Below are positions 7,863-16,435 of a DNA stretch of 64,000 nt, in pieces. The DNA lies in contig NZ_JAPAAF010000001.1 in the NCBI RefSeq assembly GCF_025907915.1, positions 124,001 through 188,000 on the forward strand, in the 5' to 3' direction. A program made the position numbers and the translations under genes. The stretch's first letter is position 1, and each line of letters opens with the position of its first letter. The stretch is from Gaoshiqia sediminis. Lineage in GTDB: Bacteria > Bacteroidota > Bacteroidia > Bacteroidales > Prolixibacteraceae. The notes beneath the pieces were generated by a model that was not told the DNA's origin, did not search any database, and was given only the letters and a program-made list of their open reading frames with translations.

Positions 7863-8600
7863 TCAGATTTTAATTCGGTTACGGTTTGTCCTGCTGTTTT
7901 GCCTGATCAGTTTCTGAAGGTTGGCAGCGCTCAATCCGCGGTGAACCGAGCTGGCTTTGATGGATTCTTCCCCGACCTGGAACTTCATGCCAACCACTTT
8001 GCCGTTCGAGGCTTGTTTCAGATGAGTTGTAACGCCTTCCTGCTGCATAAGCCGGGCATATTCAAAAATGTTACCCGGCTTTTGTTGCCAGATTTTTTCA
8101 TGGGCCATGTCGATGGCCCGCCTCAACCTGTTTTCTTTTGCCAATTGTACTTCCCGGGCGACTGTCAGGTTCATTTCCCGGGCGATCCGTTCGGCAACAC
8201 GCTGGGCTTTTTTGCCGATGTAGTTATCTTTAGTGGCCTTCCCTTCTGTATTGATCCGGTTCACATAAATATGCAGGTGCGTGTGCTGCCTGTCCTTGTG
8301 CAGGAACGAAATGCTCTGGTTGTCCGAAAGGTTCATATAACCAAGAAACGTTTCAGCGATGTTTATGAAGTCTGATTTTGTCAATCGGTTCCCGTCTTCA
8401 CGCGAGGGGCTGAGGACGAACGAAAATGCATTCCGCTGGCACCGTGCATTCAGGTTCTGGAATACCCGGAATTCTTTGGCGATTTCAGTCCCGGTTTCAC
8501 CAACAAGCCGGTAACGGCAGATCTCTTCTGCTTTGATCTTGTTCCTTGCATAATTGATTGCGTTGGAAATGTGCGATATGCTTTTGGCTTTCCCGATCAT
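7863..8600 (-). CDS. mobA: Relaxase / mobilization nuclease (MobA/BmgA type, MOBP-like)
   Basis: Would nick the element at its transfer origin and stay covalently bound to the 5' end for transfer through a helper conjugation pore. 245 residues, short and typical for Bacteroidetes mobilizable elements. The histidine metal-binding motif is clear: LHKDRQHTHLHIYVNRIN (about residues 100-117; HxH). Tyr17 in NAINYARNK is the likely catalytic tyrosine. The ATG overlaps the mobC stop by 4 bases (8597-8600), and the small membrane protein gene follows, giving a mobC-mobA-membrane protein operon. No coupling protein is nearby. Confidence 0.92.
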   Translation of the reverse strand: MIGKAKSISHISNAINYARNKIKAEEICRYRLVGETGTEIAKEFRVFQNLNARCQRNAFSFVLSPSREDGNRLTKSDFINIAETFLGYMNLSDNQSISFLHKDRQHTHLHIYVNRINTEGKATKDNYIGKKAQRVAERIAREMNLTVAREVQLAKENRLRRAIDMAHEKIWQQKPGNIFEYARLMQQEGVTTHLKQASNGKVVGMKFQVGEESIKASSVHRGLSAANLQKLIRQNSRTNRNRIKI

Positions 8601-8905
8601 TGTTCAAATTTTTGAAGGTGCTGTCTGATCAGGGTGATGACTTCCTGCAGTTCATGCAGGATCATCTCGTTCTTGTAATAGTGCGGGCTTTTGATCAGGT
8701 TCGAGATCAATTTAAAGTTTCGGTGATAGGCGTGAAGGTTTTTATAAACCTCGAGTTCCTGCGGCGAAAAACGCAGGGTTACTTTTTGGTTCAGGGCGGC
8801 ACGCCTGGCAAATTCACTGGTGCTCAACCCGGTCTCTCTGGCGGCCATGGCAACCGCTTTTTTTTCAATGTAGCTTACCCTGAAAGAAATGTATTGTGTT
8901 CTCAT
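8597..8905 (-). CDS. mobC: MobC-like relaxosome accessory protein (ribbon-helix-helix)
   Basis: Probably binds oriT and helps the relaxase. About 102 residues from the ATG at 8905 (MRTQYISFRVS); an alternative ATG at 8926 would add seven residues. The N-terminal strand YISFRVS and the helices KKAVAMAARETGLSTSEFARRAAL form a ribbon-helix-helix fold as in MobC/BmgB proteins; the C-terminal part is helical. It overlaps mobA by the ATGA tetranucleotide. The hairpin-rich candidate oriT lies just upstream, the usual place for it. Confidence 0.82.
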   Translation of the reverse strand: MRTQYISFRVSYIEKKAVAMAARETGLSTSEFARRAALNQKVTLRFSPQELEVYKNLHAYHRNFKLISNLIKSPHYYKNEMILHELQEVITLIRQHLQKFEQ

Positions 8906-8930
8906 CTTATTACAAGTTTTTGTCATTAGG

Positions 8931-9006
8931 AAAAATCGTAGATTTTTCTCCCTTTGCGAGTTTAGGAGCAAAGCGAGATGGTCTTGTGCAACAAAGACAC
9001 ATCTCG
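8931..9006. other. Candidate transfer origin (oriT) with three inverted repeats
   Basis: Between the primase stop and mobC lie AAAAATC/GATTTTT (8931-8937 and 8941-8947), CTTTGC/GCAAAG (8952-8957 and 8968-8973) and a longer imperfect stem, CGAGATG/CATCTCG (8974-8980 and 9000-9006) extended inward by GTCTT/AAGAC. Dense hairpins directly upstream of mobC-mobA are the usual signature of oriT. The nick site cannot be assigned by eye, and the first palindrome could instead be a regulatory site. Confidence 0.5.
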
Positions 9007-9013
9007 AAATAGC

Positions 9014-9898
9014 TTACCGCAGATGTGTACAAAACCGCCTGGGACCGGTCACCAAAAGTTCGTTCATATCTTTTTTTGATGCATAAACCCCGGACAGATC
9101 CACGCTGCCCTTCACCTCTTCCAAAAGTTTTTGGGTTGCTTTTTTTCCGGCCATGTCGTTATCCAGGTACAGGCAGGTTTTGGAGTAACTTTCTGCTACC
9201 GGTTTGATCCGGTGGGCAAAAGAGAGGGAATTCAGGATCAGAAAATCAGACTTCAGCGGCAAGCCGGGATATAAGGTCAGCAGGCTGAAAAAGTCAAACA
9301 TTCCTTCGGTAACCGAAAGCATGGTTTTCGATTTTGAAAACAAAGAATAGTTTTTCGGTGAGCTGGAATTTTTATAGTACGGGTTTCGGAGTTCCCAGCC
9401 GCCGGAAACATTTTGCAGGCCGATGGCAAAATAAGTCGAACCTTTCAACGAATAATACACCTGCCGGGCATATCTGGCAGCCCGGGATGGATCAACTTTC
9501 CGGCTGCGGAGATAGCTGATCAGCTCAGGGTGTTTTAAGGGAATTACGTTTTCGATTTTGATTTCATCTTTCGGTTTCAACACGGCAAAAGGATTTTGCT
9601 GTTGAAAAGAGAAAGATGGAATCATGCCATTTAAAATGTTCAGCGCCTCCCGGACACTGCAGTTGTTATTCAGCCTGATCACCAAATCGATTATATTACC
9701 ACCAACCCCGGCTCCGTGATCATACCACCGGTTAAGTAGTTTCGATACTTTAAATGAAGGGTGGGTTTCGCTTCTGAGCGGGCTGAGATACCAGGCTTCT
9801 TTGTGGTTTTCCTTTGCTGGGGCGAACCCGCTTTTTCCCAGAAATTCAATAATTGATATTTTCCTGGCTGTTTCACATGCTGATTTTTCTGTTCTCAT
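9014..9898 (-). CDS. Toprim-domain DNA primase of the element
   Basis: About 294 residues from the ATG at 9898 (MRTEKSACETARKISIIEFL), the usual opening of primases in Bacteroidetes mobile elements; the frame extends upstream to 10000, but that part crosses the repeat field. N-terminal zinc-finger-like/CHC2-type region (WYLSPLRSETHPSFKVSKLL then WYDHGAGVGGNIIDLV) and C-terminal Toprim domain with the acidic Glu in LSVTEGMFDFFSLL and the DxD box in CLYLDNDMAGKKA. It would prime DNA synthesis after transfer or excision. It lies downstream of the helicase gene on the same strand, separated by the iteron-like region. Confidence 0.88.
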   Translation of the reverse strand: MRTEKSACETARKISIIEFLGKSGFAPAKENHKEAWYLSPLRSETHPSFKVSKLLNRWYDHGAGVGGNIIDLVIRLNNNCSVREALNILNGMIPSFSFQQQNPFAVLKPKDEIKIENVIPLKHPELISYLRSRKVDPSRAARYARQVYYSLKGSTYFAIGLQNVSGGWELRNPYYKNSSSPKNYSLFSKSKTMLSVTEGMFDFFSLLTLYPGLPLKSDFLILNSLSFAHRIKPVAESYSKTCLYLDNDMAGKKATQKLLEEVKGSVDLSGVYASKKDMNELLVTGPRRFCTHLR

Positions 9899-9944
9899 TT
9901 CTGCAAACTTTTTCAATTGGATAAATTTTCTGAAATTTTTGATG

Positions 9945-10094
9945 AAATGATGAGACACAGGCCGAAAGCCTTTCCCTGCAAGGGATTCAGTCCTCATCAT
10001 TTTTTCATCATTTCATCATTTTGTTCCCGGTAATTTTTCGTTTTCTCATCATTTTTCATTTTGATGAGCCTTTGATGAGTTATTGATGATGAAT
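9945..10094. repeat. Iteron-like repeat field between primase and helicase genes
   Basis: The 9-mer TCATCATTT occurs on the plus strand at 9994, 10005, 10013 and 10046, and once inverted at 9945-9953. Variants with TGATGAG (10062, 10073) and TGATGATGAA (10085) fill the rest of an A+T-rich stretch. Clustered short repeats beside replication genes suggest an origin of replication for the excised circle (inference). They could also be operator sites for the helicase-primase operon. Confidence 0.5.
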
Positions 10095-10121
10095 TATCTT
10101 TCTTATTTTCAATAGCATATA

Positions 10122-11327
10122 CTATTCTCTCATCAATTCATCAAAATTTTCAAGTAAAAAGTCCCTTTTCACGGTATAGAAGCGCCCGGTGCCGGTTTCG
10201 CGGCTGATCTCCCCTTTACCCCAGAGGATAAATTTTTCATAGGAGAGTGAGTTTTCCCTGGGCGTCAGTTGCCAGTCTTTTTTGAGGATCCTGCGGATTT
10301 GGGTCAGGTCTGTCTTCACCTTGGTCTGGTTGACAGCATACATGGCATCCAGCGGGCAAAAATCGATTTCATCCAAATCGTATTGGTCCATCACTACCAG
10401 CAGGATATTGGCCAGCTCCTTTTCAACCCGGCTGCGGTTATGTTTGATAAGGTTCAGCAGTGCTGTTGTCCTGATTTGCTGCGGGAGAAACCACATCCGG
10501 CTGCTTTCTTCGGTACTGAGCTTCCTACTGCTCAGATAAAACAGGAATGCCGGAATTTCTTTGACCAGTTTGCCTAAAAGTTGCGTATCCTCCGTCTTCA
10601 GTTTTGGAATTTTTCGTACCCAAAACCGTTCTTCCGCAGCATCGATTTTAATGAAATTGTCCTCGTTGTTGCTGCAGAGAATGAACTTTCCGAAAAATTC
10701 AATTTCGACTTTATCCCTTCCTTTGGCTTCCAGCTTGTTGTAATTGGTTGTGCTCAGGTACTTGATCCGTTCGGTCAGTTCTTCCTTGTTGAAAAGGACT
10801 TCATCGATACAGATCAGCAGTTTATTGGTCCAGTCCGAATTGAACTGGCTGCCAAAATTGTCGTTGGTCAGGTAGGTGAGGTTATTTTCAAAGATGGCTT
10901 TAAGCCATTTCAGAAAAGTACTTTTCCCAGTTGACCGTTCCCTGGACACCAGGCAAAGGATAGGCAGGATATGCACCGGTTTTTGGTAAAGTAGCTGCAG
11001 GTAATCCAGCCCCAGTTCGTACTGGCTTCCGAAAATGTGCTTCACAAAGAACAGGGAAACGGGTGTTTTTCCTTCTTGCAGCAAGTGGCTCAGCGGGGAA
11101 TAGCGGTTATAGAAACCGGAATAAACCTGCCGGTAAGCCAGATGCCCGGGGATGCAGGTAAACCCGTCGTACCGGGGAATCCGCCCGATAAAGTCCTTGC
11201 CATAGTCCTGCTTGATGGTATCAATATTCCAGGGGACCAGGATTTCGTTGAAGTCACCGGCAATGGTCGGCGCATTGACTTTCTTGAAATAGCAGGTCCC
11301 GACCCGGATGTACTGCATCTTGTCCAT
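10122..11327 (-). CDS. Replicative helicase/ATPase of the element (DUF5906, SF3-like)
   Basis: A 401-residue P-loop ATPase related to the D5/VirE-type helicases of mobile elements. Walker A: SRERSTGKSTFLKWL (about 133-147); Walker B: KLLICIDEVLF (about 173-183); then the sensor region KFILCSNNEDNFIKID with a following Arg pair (EERFWVRKI). A winged-helix-like C-terminus follows. Probably unwinds the element for replication together with the Toprim primase. It starts 3 bases downstream of the HTH gene's stop, so the two form one operon. Confidence 0.85.
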   Translation of the reverse strand: MDKMQYIRVGTCYFKKVNAPTIAGDFNEILVPWNIDTIKQDYGKDFIGRIPRYDGFTCIPGHLAYRQVYSGFYNRYSPLSHLLQEGKTPVSLFFVKHIFGSQYELGLDYLQLLYQKPVHILPILCLVSRERSTGKSTFLKWLKAIFENNLTYLTNDNFGSQFNSDWTNKLLICIDEVLFNKEELTERIKYLSTTNYNKLEAKGRDKVEIEFFGKFILCSNNEDNFIKIDAAEERFWVRKIPKLKTEDTQLLGKLVKEIPAFLFYLSSRKLSTEESSRMWFLPQQIRTTALLNLIKHNRSRVEKELANILLVVMDQYDLDEIDFCPLDAMYAVNQTKVKTDLTQIRRILKKDWQLTPRENSLSYEKFILWGKGEISRETGTGRFYTVKRDFLLENFDELMRE

Positions 11328-11330
11328 GAC

Positions 11331-11642
11331 CTAAAAACATTGGCCCGGTTTCCTGTTGCGGGAAAGGGAGTGGTTAAATGCTTCTTCCGTTTCCAAATCT
11401 TCCTGGGAAAACCCCATCAGCCATTCATCGATGTCTTTTTTATAGAAAAACTTCTGGCGGATGTTGGCATTATTCCCGGTTGGAATCTGGTTTTTGCTGA
11501 GCAGCTTGTAAATCTTGCTTTTCGAAAGCCCGGTGTACTGCGACAGGTCTTCAACATTAAAAACCGCTTTGTTTTGAAACAAAAGGCTTTTGATCTGTCT
11601 GAGTTCGACCAGTACCTCTTTTGAAAGAATTTCATTTTCCAT
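11331..11642 (-). CDS. Excisionase-like helix-turn-helix protein
   Basis: A 103-residue DNA-binding protein with a MerR/excisionase-type HTH in the middle (about 30-75: VEDLSQYTGLSKSKIYKLLSK, then a wing with RQKFFYKKDIDEWL). Such proteins regulate Bacteroidetes mobile elements or act as directionality factors for the integrase. First gene of the helicase operon. Whether it is the excisionase or only a transcription factor cannot be told from sequence. Confidence 0.82.
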   Translation of the reverse strand: MENEILSKEVLVELRQIKSLLFQNKAVFNVEDLSQYTGLSKSKIYKLLSKNQIPTGNNANIRQKFFYKKDIDEWLMGFSQEDLETEEAFNHSLSRNRKPGQCF

Positions 11643-11771
11643 GATTGATACTTTTGATGATTACTGATGTTGCCAGGTGCAACAAATTGTCATCAGCGAA
11701 GATAGGATCGCATTTAATTGATCATCAAGAAGGTATCTGGAGTTACGGGAAGATTACGGGAGAAATACCGT

Positions 11772-12506
11772 CTATTTTCGAAGTGTTTTCTGAAAAGGCT
11801 CCAGGTTGTTTTGGAATTCCTCTTCTTTTTCATTGACCAGTTCCGAAAAACGGGAGTTAAAACTGGCCCGGTTTACCGGTGATCCATTCAAAGTAAAGTT
11901 GGCTTCAATGAACTGAAAGAGCATTTCTTTTTGTTCTTTTTTGAAATCTTTGATCCCGCCAATAATCAGTAAATGAAGGATTCTTAGCAGCTTTTTGTAG
12001 TCGGCAGCAATCCGGTTATCGGAAATCAGTTTGAAGTCAATTTTACTTTTGGGCTGAAGGTTATTGAGCACAAGGTTCATGTTCTCACGGTCCGTTTCTG
12101 AAAAGCCCAACTCCGAAATTAAGATGCCGTTCATATTGGAGCGGGTGAAATGAAAGCAGGAATTTGGCTCATTCCCCTGCAAACGTTTTGCTTCGTGGTG
12201 AGCGCCAATCAAAAACAGCAGGATAAACAGCACCAAAACCGTGGCGGCTGAATAAATAACTACGCTTTGGACGGCAAAACCAAAACCGAAAAATACAGCC
12301 AACGCGATCACCAGGAAGAACACCAAAAGAGACACAATAACAGAGGTGTGGTTTCGGAAAATCCGGTAATAAAGCAGTCTCCTGACCCTTAGTTTCAGTA
12401 GGTACAAAATTTGGCCGGTTTTACGTATCAACGTTTCCATTTCCTGTTTCTTTGTTTTCAGCAGCGTGTTCTGACGGATTAAACTTAATAAATAAAGCAG
12501 ATGCAA
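11772..12506 (-). CDS. Membrane protein of unknown function, element-borne
   Basis: Up to 244 residues; the ATG at 12440 (METLIRKTG) is an alternative start. Two adjacent transmembrane helices (about 55-77 and 80-104) sit between a basic N-terminal segment (LKLRVRRLLYYRIFRN) and a long soluble C-terminal part with acidic and helical composition. I know of no domain. Its place next to the replication module matches uncharacterised membrane proteins often seen in Bacteroidetes mobilizable elements. Possible roles: membrane attachment or cargo (speculative). Confidence 0.6.
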   Translation of the reverse strand: MHLLYLLSLIRQNTLLKTKKQEMETLIRKTGQILYLLKLRVRRLLYYRIFRNHTSVIVSLLVFFLVIALAVFFGFGFAVQSVVIYSAATVLVLFILLFLIGAHHEAKRLQGNEPNSCFHFTRSNMNGILISELGFSETDRENMNLVLNNLQPKSKIDFKLISDNRIAADYKKLLRILHLLIIGGIKDFKKEQKEMLFQFIEANFTLNGSPVNRASFNSRFSELVNEKEEEFQNNLEPFQKTLRK

Positions 12507-12745
12507 TCAAAAGAAAATTGTACAGGGGGTGCAGTTTGGTGCAATTTGGGTTGAATTGGGTGGGAGAAAATTTGGGAATGATCGGAAATAAAAGAAAGGG
12601 TCCAAATCATATGTAAATCTTTTTAACCGATGACGGAGGAAATGGAAATTATAAAGAATATTCTACAAGCAATTAGTTTAAAATAATTTATCAGAGAAAA
12701 ATGCAATCACTTTTTGTCCACTCTTGTATTCTTTTGGAACGTTCT
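12507..12745. other. Non-coding right end of the element
   Basis: No gene is visible. It is A+T-rich with G-rich patches near 12525-12575. It must contain the promoter of the membrane-protein gene and, next to the 12746 repeat, sequences for integrase or excisionase binding. Confidence 0.4.
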
Positions 12746-12768
12746 TTTGTTGTACCTATGTTGTACCC
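12746..12768 (+). repeat. 23-bp direct repeat, right copy; candidate integrase arm site
   Basis: Identical to 3725-3747 and in the same orientation, with two TTGTACC heptamers. It lies 49 bases inside the right core repeat, while the left copy lies 114 bases inside the left one. Confidence 0.65.
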
Positions 12769-12772
12769 GCTC

Positions 12773-12806
12773 TAAAAATAAAAAGCCTTTCATCTCTGGA
12801 AGGCTT
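12773..12806 (-). terminator. Terminator of tRNA-Lys, supplied by the element
   Basis: On the minus strand the arms AAGCCTT and AAGGCTT (12800-12806 and 12783-12789) close a hairpin followed by a T-rich run, directly behind the tRNA. It differs from the hairpin at 3526-3566, which probably served the tRNA before insertion. Confidence 0.75.
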
Positions 12807-12816
12807 GATTTTATTG

Positions 12817-12891
<75 letters not shown>

Positions 12892-13061
12892 GTTTTTGTG
12901 CTTCCAAAATTAAGGTTTTACCAATGCACGGTCAAATAAAACCCGGCTAAAATAAGGACACAAACCCAAGATATGTTGTCATAAACGAGTTTCGACGACT
13001 GGAAAAAGAAAAAGGCCATCTGTAGGAGACGACCTTTTCGATGTATTTTGTGGATTTGAAT

Positions 13062-13838
13062 TTAATCTTCGGCGCCAACTTCCACTTCCATGATGTCCTT
13101 GTCCACCAGGATGCGGCCACAGTATTCGCAAACAATAATTTTCTTGCGGTTGGCAATGTCCATCTGGCGTTGTGGCGGGATTTTATTGAAGCAACCACCG
13201 CAGGCATCACGCTGAACCGTTACAACGGCTAAGCCATTGCGGGCGTTCTTACGGATCCGTTTGAAGGCTGTCAGCAAGCGCGATTCGATCATATCTTCGA
13301 TTTTTTCGGCTTTGCTTTTCAGTTTTTCTTCTTCAATTTTCGTTTCGGCGGTAATTTCATCCAGCTCTTTTTTCTTGCGGTCGAGATCCTCTTCGCGTTC
13401 TTTCAGCTGGGTTTTCGACGAGTCGATCGCTTCTTTTTTAGTGAACAATTCAGCGGTGAATTCACGGATCCTCTTTTCGGAAAGTTCCATTTCCAATCGT
13501 TGAAATTCAATTTCCTTGTTCAGCGAATCGTATTCACGGTTGTTACGCACATTGTTTTGCTGTTCGGTATATTTGGCAATCAGGGCTTCCGATTCCTTGA
13601 TGGCCGCTTTGCGGTTGGCAATCGATGTGTCCAGGTTTTTGATATCGTCTTCGTAATTGCTGATCCTGGTTTTCAAGCCGGTAATGTCGTCTTCCAGATC
13701 TTGTACTTCCAGCGGAAGCTCACCACGGAGCGTTTTAATTTTGTCAATTTCCGAAGCAACAGTCTGTAATTCGTAAAGCGCTTTTAGTTTCTCACTAATA
13801 GGCACGGTTTTGTCTTCTTCGCGATACTGTGTATTCAT
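13062..13838 (-). CDS. Coiled-coil protein with C4 zinc ribbon (zf-RING_7 / DUF164 type)
   Basis: 258 residues: a long antiparallel coiled coil (about 20-190, heptads rich in Leu, Glu and Lys) and a C-terminal zinc ribbon with two CxxC pairs (CGGCFNKIPPQ and CEYCGRILVD, about 211-245). It is widely conserved in Bacteroidota next to the Nif3-like gene, as here (23 bases apart), and is thought to bind nucleic acid; precise role unknown. The two genes probably share a transcript. Confidence 0.9.
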   Translation of the reverse strand: MNTQYREEDKTVPISEKLKALYELQTVASEIDKIKTLRGELPLEVQDLEDDITGLKTRISNYEDDIKNLDTSIANRKAAIKESEALIAKYTEQQNNVRNNREYDSLNKEIEFQRLEMELSEKRIREFTAELFTKKEAIDSSKTQLKEREEDLDRKKKELDEITAETKIEEEKLKSKAEKIEDMIESRLLTAFKRIRKNARNGLAVVTVQRDACGGCFNKIPPQRQMDIANRKKIIVCEYCGRILVDKDIMEVEVGAED

Positions 13839-13861
13839 ATTTGAATGCTGTTATTTCTGTT

Positions 13862-14959
13862 TCAAATCAAGTAGTTAATCGGGTTGGTATTGATGGCCGA
13901 TAAACGGATGGCAAATTTAGGGAATTTTTTTGTAAGTAATTCATAAAAAACTTCTTTAGTGAATTGCTCACTCTCGAAGTGACCGATGTCTGCCAATACA
14001 ATTTTTCCTTCCGCTTCGAAAAATTGATGGTACTTCAGGTCGCCGGTAATAAAAACAGTTGCCTTTGAGCCAATGGCCTGTCGGATCAGAAAACTGCCCG
14101 AGCCACCACATACAGCTACTTTTTTAACTTTTTTATGGAGTAGCGGACTGTGCCTGATTACGGACGACTGAAATTCGTTTTTTGTAAATTGAAGGAATTC
14201 CATTTCATCCATCGGCTCCGCTAATTCGCCGATCATGCCCATGCCCGCCAGCGGAGATTCATTGTCGAGCGGATGAATGTCGTATGCGACTTCTTCATAC
14301 GGATGATTGGCCAGAAGCGCCTGAATGATCTTTCCCTGCAAATGTGCCGGAAAGATGGTTTCGAACCGGGTTTCTTTTTCTGTGTGAAAGTTGCCTTTCT
14401 CACCCACAAACGGCTTGCTGTTTTCGTTTCCTCGAAAACTGCCAATGCCTTCGAGCGTGTATCCGCAGGAGTCATAGTTGCCCACGTGTCCGGCACCGGC
14501 CTCAAATACTGCTTGCTGCACCTTTTCAGCCTGATCGGTTGGGATGTATGTGACCAATTTTTTTAGTTGACCTTTTATGGGTGACAGAATCTTGCAATTG
14601 ATCAGGCCCAGCTTTTCGCAGATTTTGCTGTTCACTCCGCCCATTACGCTGTCGAGGTTGGTATGGGCTGCATAAATCGCTACGTCGTTTTTGATAGCTT
14701 TGATGAGGCAGCGTTCCAGCTCGGTTTTGCCGTTGAGTTTTTTTATTCCACCAAAAATTAACGGATGGTGGGCGATAATCAGCTTGAACCCACCGGCAAT
14801 TGCTTCATCAACAACAGCCTCGGTTACATCGAGTGTAATCAGTGCGCTGTCCGCTTCGTCGGTTGGCGCTCCTACCAGTAAGCCGGCATTGTCATACGAT
14901 TCCTGATATGCCAGAGGCGCTATCGATTCGATAAAGGAGGTAATTTCGCTTATTTGCAT
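13862..14959 (-). CDS. Nif3-like dinuclear metal center protein
   Basis: A 365-residue member of the Nif3/YbgI family (once annotated GTP cyclohydrolase 1 type 2), hexameric proteins binding two metal ions; physiological substrate unknown. The ATG at 14959 (MQISEITSFIESIAPLAYQE) is chosen over an upstream in-frame ATG because family members begin this way. Metal ligands are visible in LIIAHHPLIF near residue 65, YAAHTNLDS near 100 and DIGHFESEQF near the C-terminus. The long form carries the middle insert (PII-like domain, about 130-230), usual in Bacteroidota. Confidence 0.93.
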   Translation of the reverse strand: MQISEITSFIESIAPLAYQESYDNAGLLVGAPTDEADSALITLDVTEAVVDEAIAGGFKLIIAHHPLIFGGIKKLNGKTELERCLIKAIKNDVAIYAAHTNLDSVMGGVNSKICEKLGLINCKILSPIKGQLKKLVTYIPTDQAEKVQQAVFEAGAGHVGNYDSCGYTLEGIGSFRGNENSKPFVGEKGNFHTEKETRFETIFPAHLQGKIIQALLANHPYEEVAYDIHPLDNESPLAGMGMIGELAEPMDEMEFLQFTKNEFQSSVIRHSPLLHKKVKKVAVCGGSGSFLIRQAIGSKATVFITGDLKYHQFFEAEGKIVLADIGHFESEQFTKEVFYELLTKKFPKFAIRLSAINTNPINYLI

Positions 14960-15076
14960 GATTTCGTTCCGGGTTTCAGGTTCCAATGATCAAAAAATGA
15001 TCATCATGACAATGATTGACTAAATAATCAATAATCATTCACCAATCATTGATAACGAATGACTAATCACTAATAA

Positions 15077-15415
15077 TCAGTCGATTTCATTTTTTATGTC
15101 AATCAATTGTTGGCGGATTCTTTTCAGACGGTCAACCAATTCGTGGTTTTCAATCGTATCGTCTTTGTTATCTTTCAACTTTTGCTTGACTCCTTTCAGT
15201 GTCATTCCGCGTTCCTTCACCAAATGGTAAATCAACTTAATGTGTTCAATGTCATCCTGGGTAAACAGCCGGTTGCCTTTTTTGTTTTTTTGCGGCTTCA
15301 GTACATCAAATTCTTTCTCCCAAAAACGAATGTGCGACGTGTTTACCTGAAACATATCGGCCACTTCGCCAATGGTGTAAAATACCTTTTCTATTGTAGG
15401 TTTCTTGTAAGGCAC
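15077..15415 (-). CDS. MerR-family transcriptional regulator
   Basis: A 112-residue regulator with the MerR winged HTH at the N-terminus (about 10-80: YTIGEVADMFQVNTSHIRFWEKEF, GNRLFTQDDIEHIKLIYHLV) and a short C-terminal dimerisation coil. It has no effector-binding domain or cysteine cluster, so what it senses is unclear. This small type is conserved in Bacteroidota beside an M23 peptidase, and here it follows the peptidase gene by 18 bases on the same strand, probably cotranscribed. Target genes unknown. Confidence 0.9.
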   Translation of the reverse strand: MPYKKPTIEKVFYTIGEVADMFQVNTSHIRFWEKEFDVLKPQKNKKGNRLFTQDDIEHIKLIYHLVKERGMTLKGVKQKLKDNKDDTIENHELVDRLKRIRQQLIDIKNEID

Positions 15416-15433
15416 AAGCTTCGGATTGGGTGG

Positions 15434-16405
15434 TTAGTCGTAAGACTGGCCCATGTTGGAAGACAAGGCGATCATTGTATCGTATTCCTGCGGGCTAAGA
15501 TCTTTGAAGTAATAGTATTGCGGGTTAACAGCTTTCCCGTTTTTGTGAACTTCGTAATGCAGGTGAGGGCCCGACGAGGTCCCGGCGTTTCCTACATAGC
15601 CAATTACGCTGCCCCTTTTAACTGCTTGTCCAACTTTTACGTTGAATTCGTTCATGTGGCCGTAAAGCGTTTCGTAACCAAAGCCGTGGTCAATAACGAC
15701 CCAGCGCCCGTAACCGGTTCGCGAGGTTTGTACATCTTTTACGATGCCGTCACCTGTTGCATAAATTTCGGTGCCGATAGGTGCTGTAAAATCCATTCCG
15801 TAATGAAAACGGCGGATTTTGTATATCGGGTGAATACGGAATCCCCAACCTGAGGCAGTACGTTTCAGATCTTTGTTTGAAACCGGCATAATGGCCGGTA
15901 TACTGGCCAGCATTTTTTCCTTGTCGAGGGCCAGGTTCAGCACATCATCATATGACTTGGACTGGATGTACGCTTGTTTGGAAATTATGTCCAGTTTGCG
16001 GGCGGTTTTGATGACCAACTCCGAGTTGTCGAGGCTTTCGAGTTGCGCGTATTTGTTGATACCTCCAAAGCCAGCTTTGCGGATGGAGTTCGGAATCGGG
16101 TCTGCCTCAAAAATGACCCGGTACAGATTGTCATCGCGTTGTTGCAGGTCGGCCAATACTTTTTCAACGTTCTCCAGGTTTTTGAACATCAATTCGTATT
16201 GGGTCAGCAGTCGTTGATTTTCGCGCTTCAGGCTCCGGGTTTTCGGCGTTTCGTAAAACTGAAGAAAAACCACTGTTATGATGATGCTCATCATTAAGCT
16301 GGCGGAAAAAAGAAGCAGCAGGCGGGGAAGTTTAGCTTTAAAGTTGTGTTCAACCTTGGTGTAGCTTAGGGTTTCGGGGTTGAATTTGTACTTTGCTTTT
16401 GCCAT
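15434..16405 (-). CDS. M23 family metallopeptidase (membrane-anchored cell-wall endopeptidase)
   Basis: A 323-residue peptidoglycan hydrolase of the LytM/M23 type, cutting peptide cross-links in the periplasm. One transmembrane helix near residues 28-48, a coiled coil (about 55-100), then the M23 domain (about 180-300) with zinc ligands in FHYGMDF and PHLHYEV and the intermediate His in LYGHMNEF. The ATG at 16405 (MAKAKYKFNPETLSYTKVEH) is the start typical of Bacteroidota homologs, and a good promoter lies 30 bases upstream. It heads the operon with the MerR gene. Confidence 0.93.
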   Translation of the reverse strand: MAKAKYKFNPETLSYTKVEHNFKAKLPRLLLLFSASLMMSIIITVVFLQFYETPKTRSLKRENQRLLTQYELMFKNLENVEKVLADLQQRDDNLYRVIFEADPIPNSIRKAGFGGINKYAQLESLDNSELVIKTARKLDIISKQAYIQSKSYDDVLNLALDKEKMLASIPAIMPVSNKDLKRTASGWGFRIHPIYKIRRFHYGMDFTAPIGTEIYATGDGIVKDVQTSRTGYGRWVVIDHGFGYETLYGHMNEFNVKVGQAVKRGSVIGYVGNAGTSSGPHLHYEVHKNGKAVNPQYYYFKDLSPQEYDTMIALSSNMGQSYD

Positions 16406-16435
16406 AAAAAACCAATTTCTTTTTTTCAGATGTAA

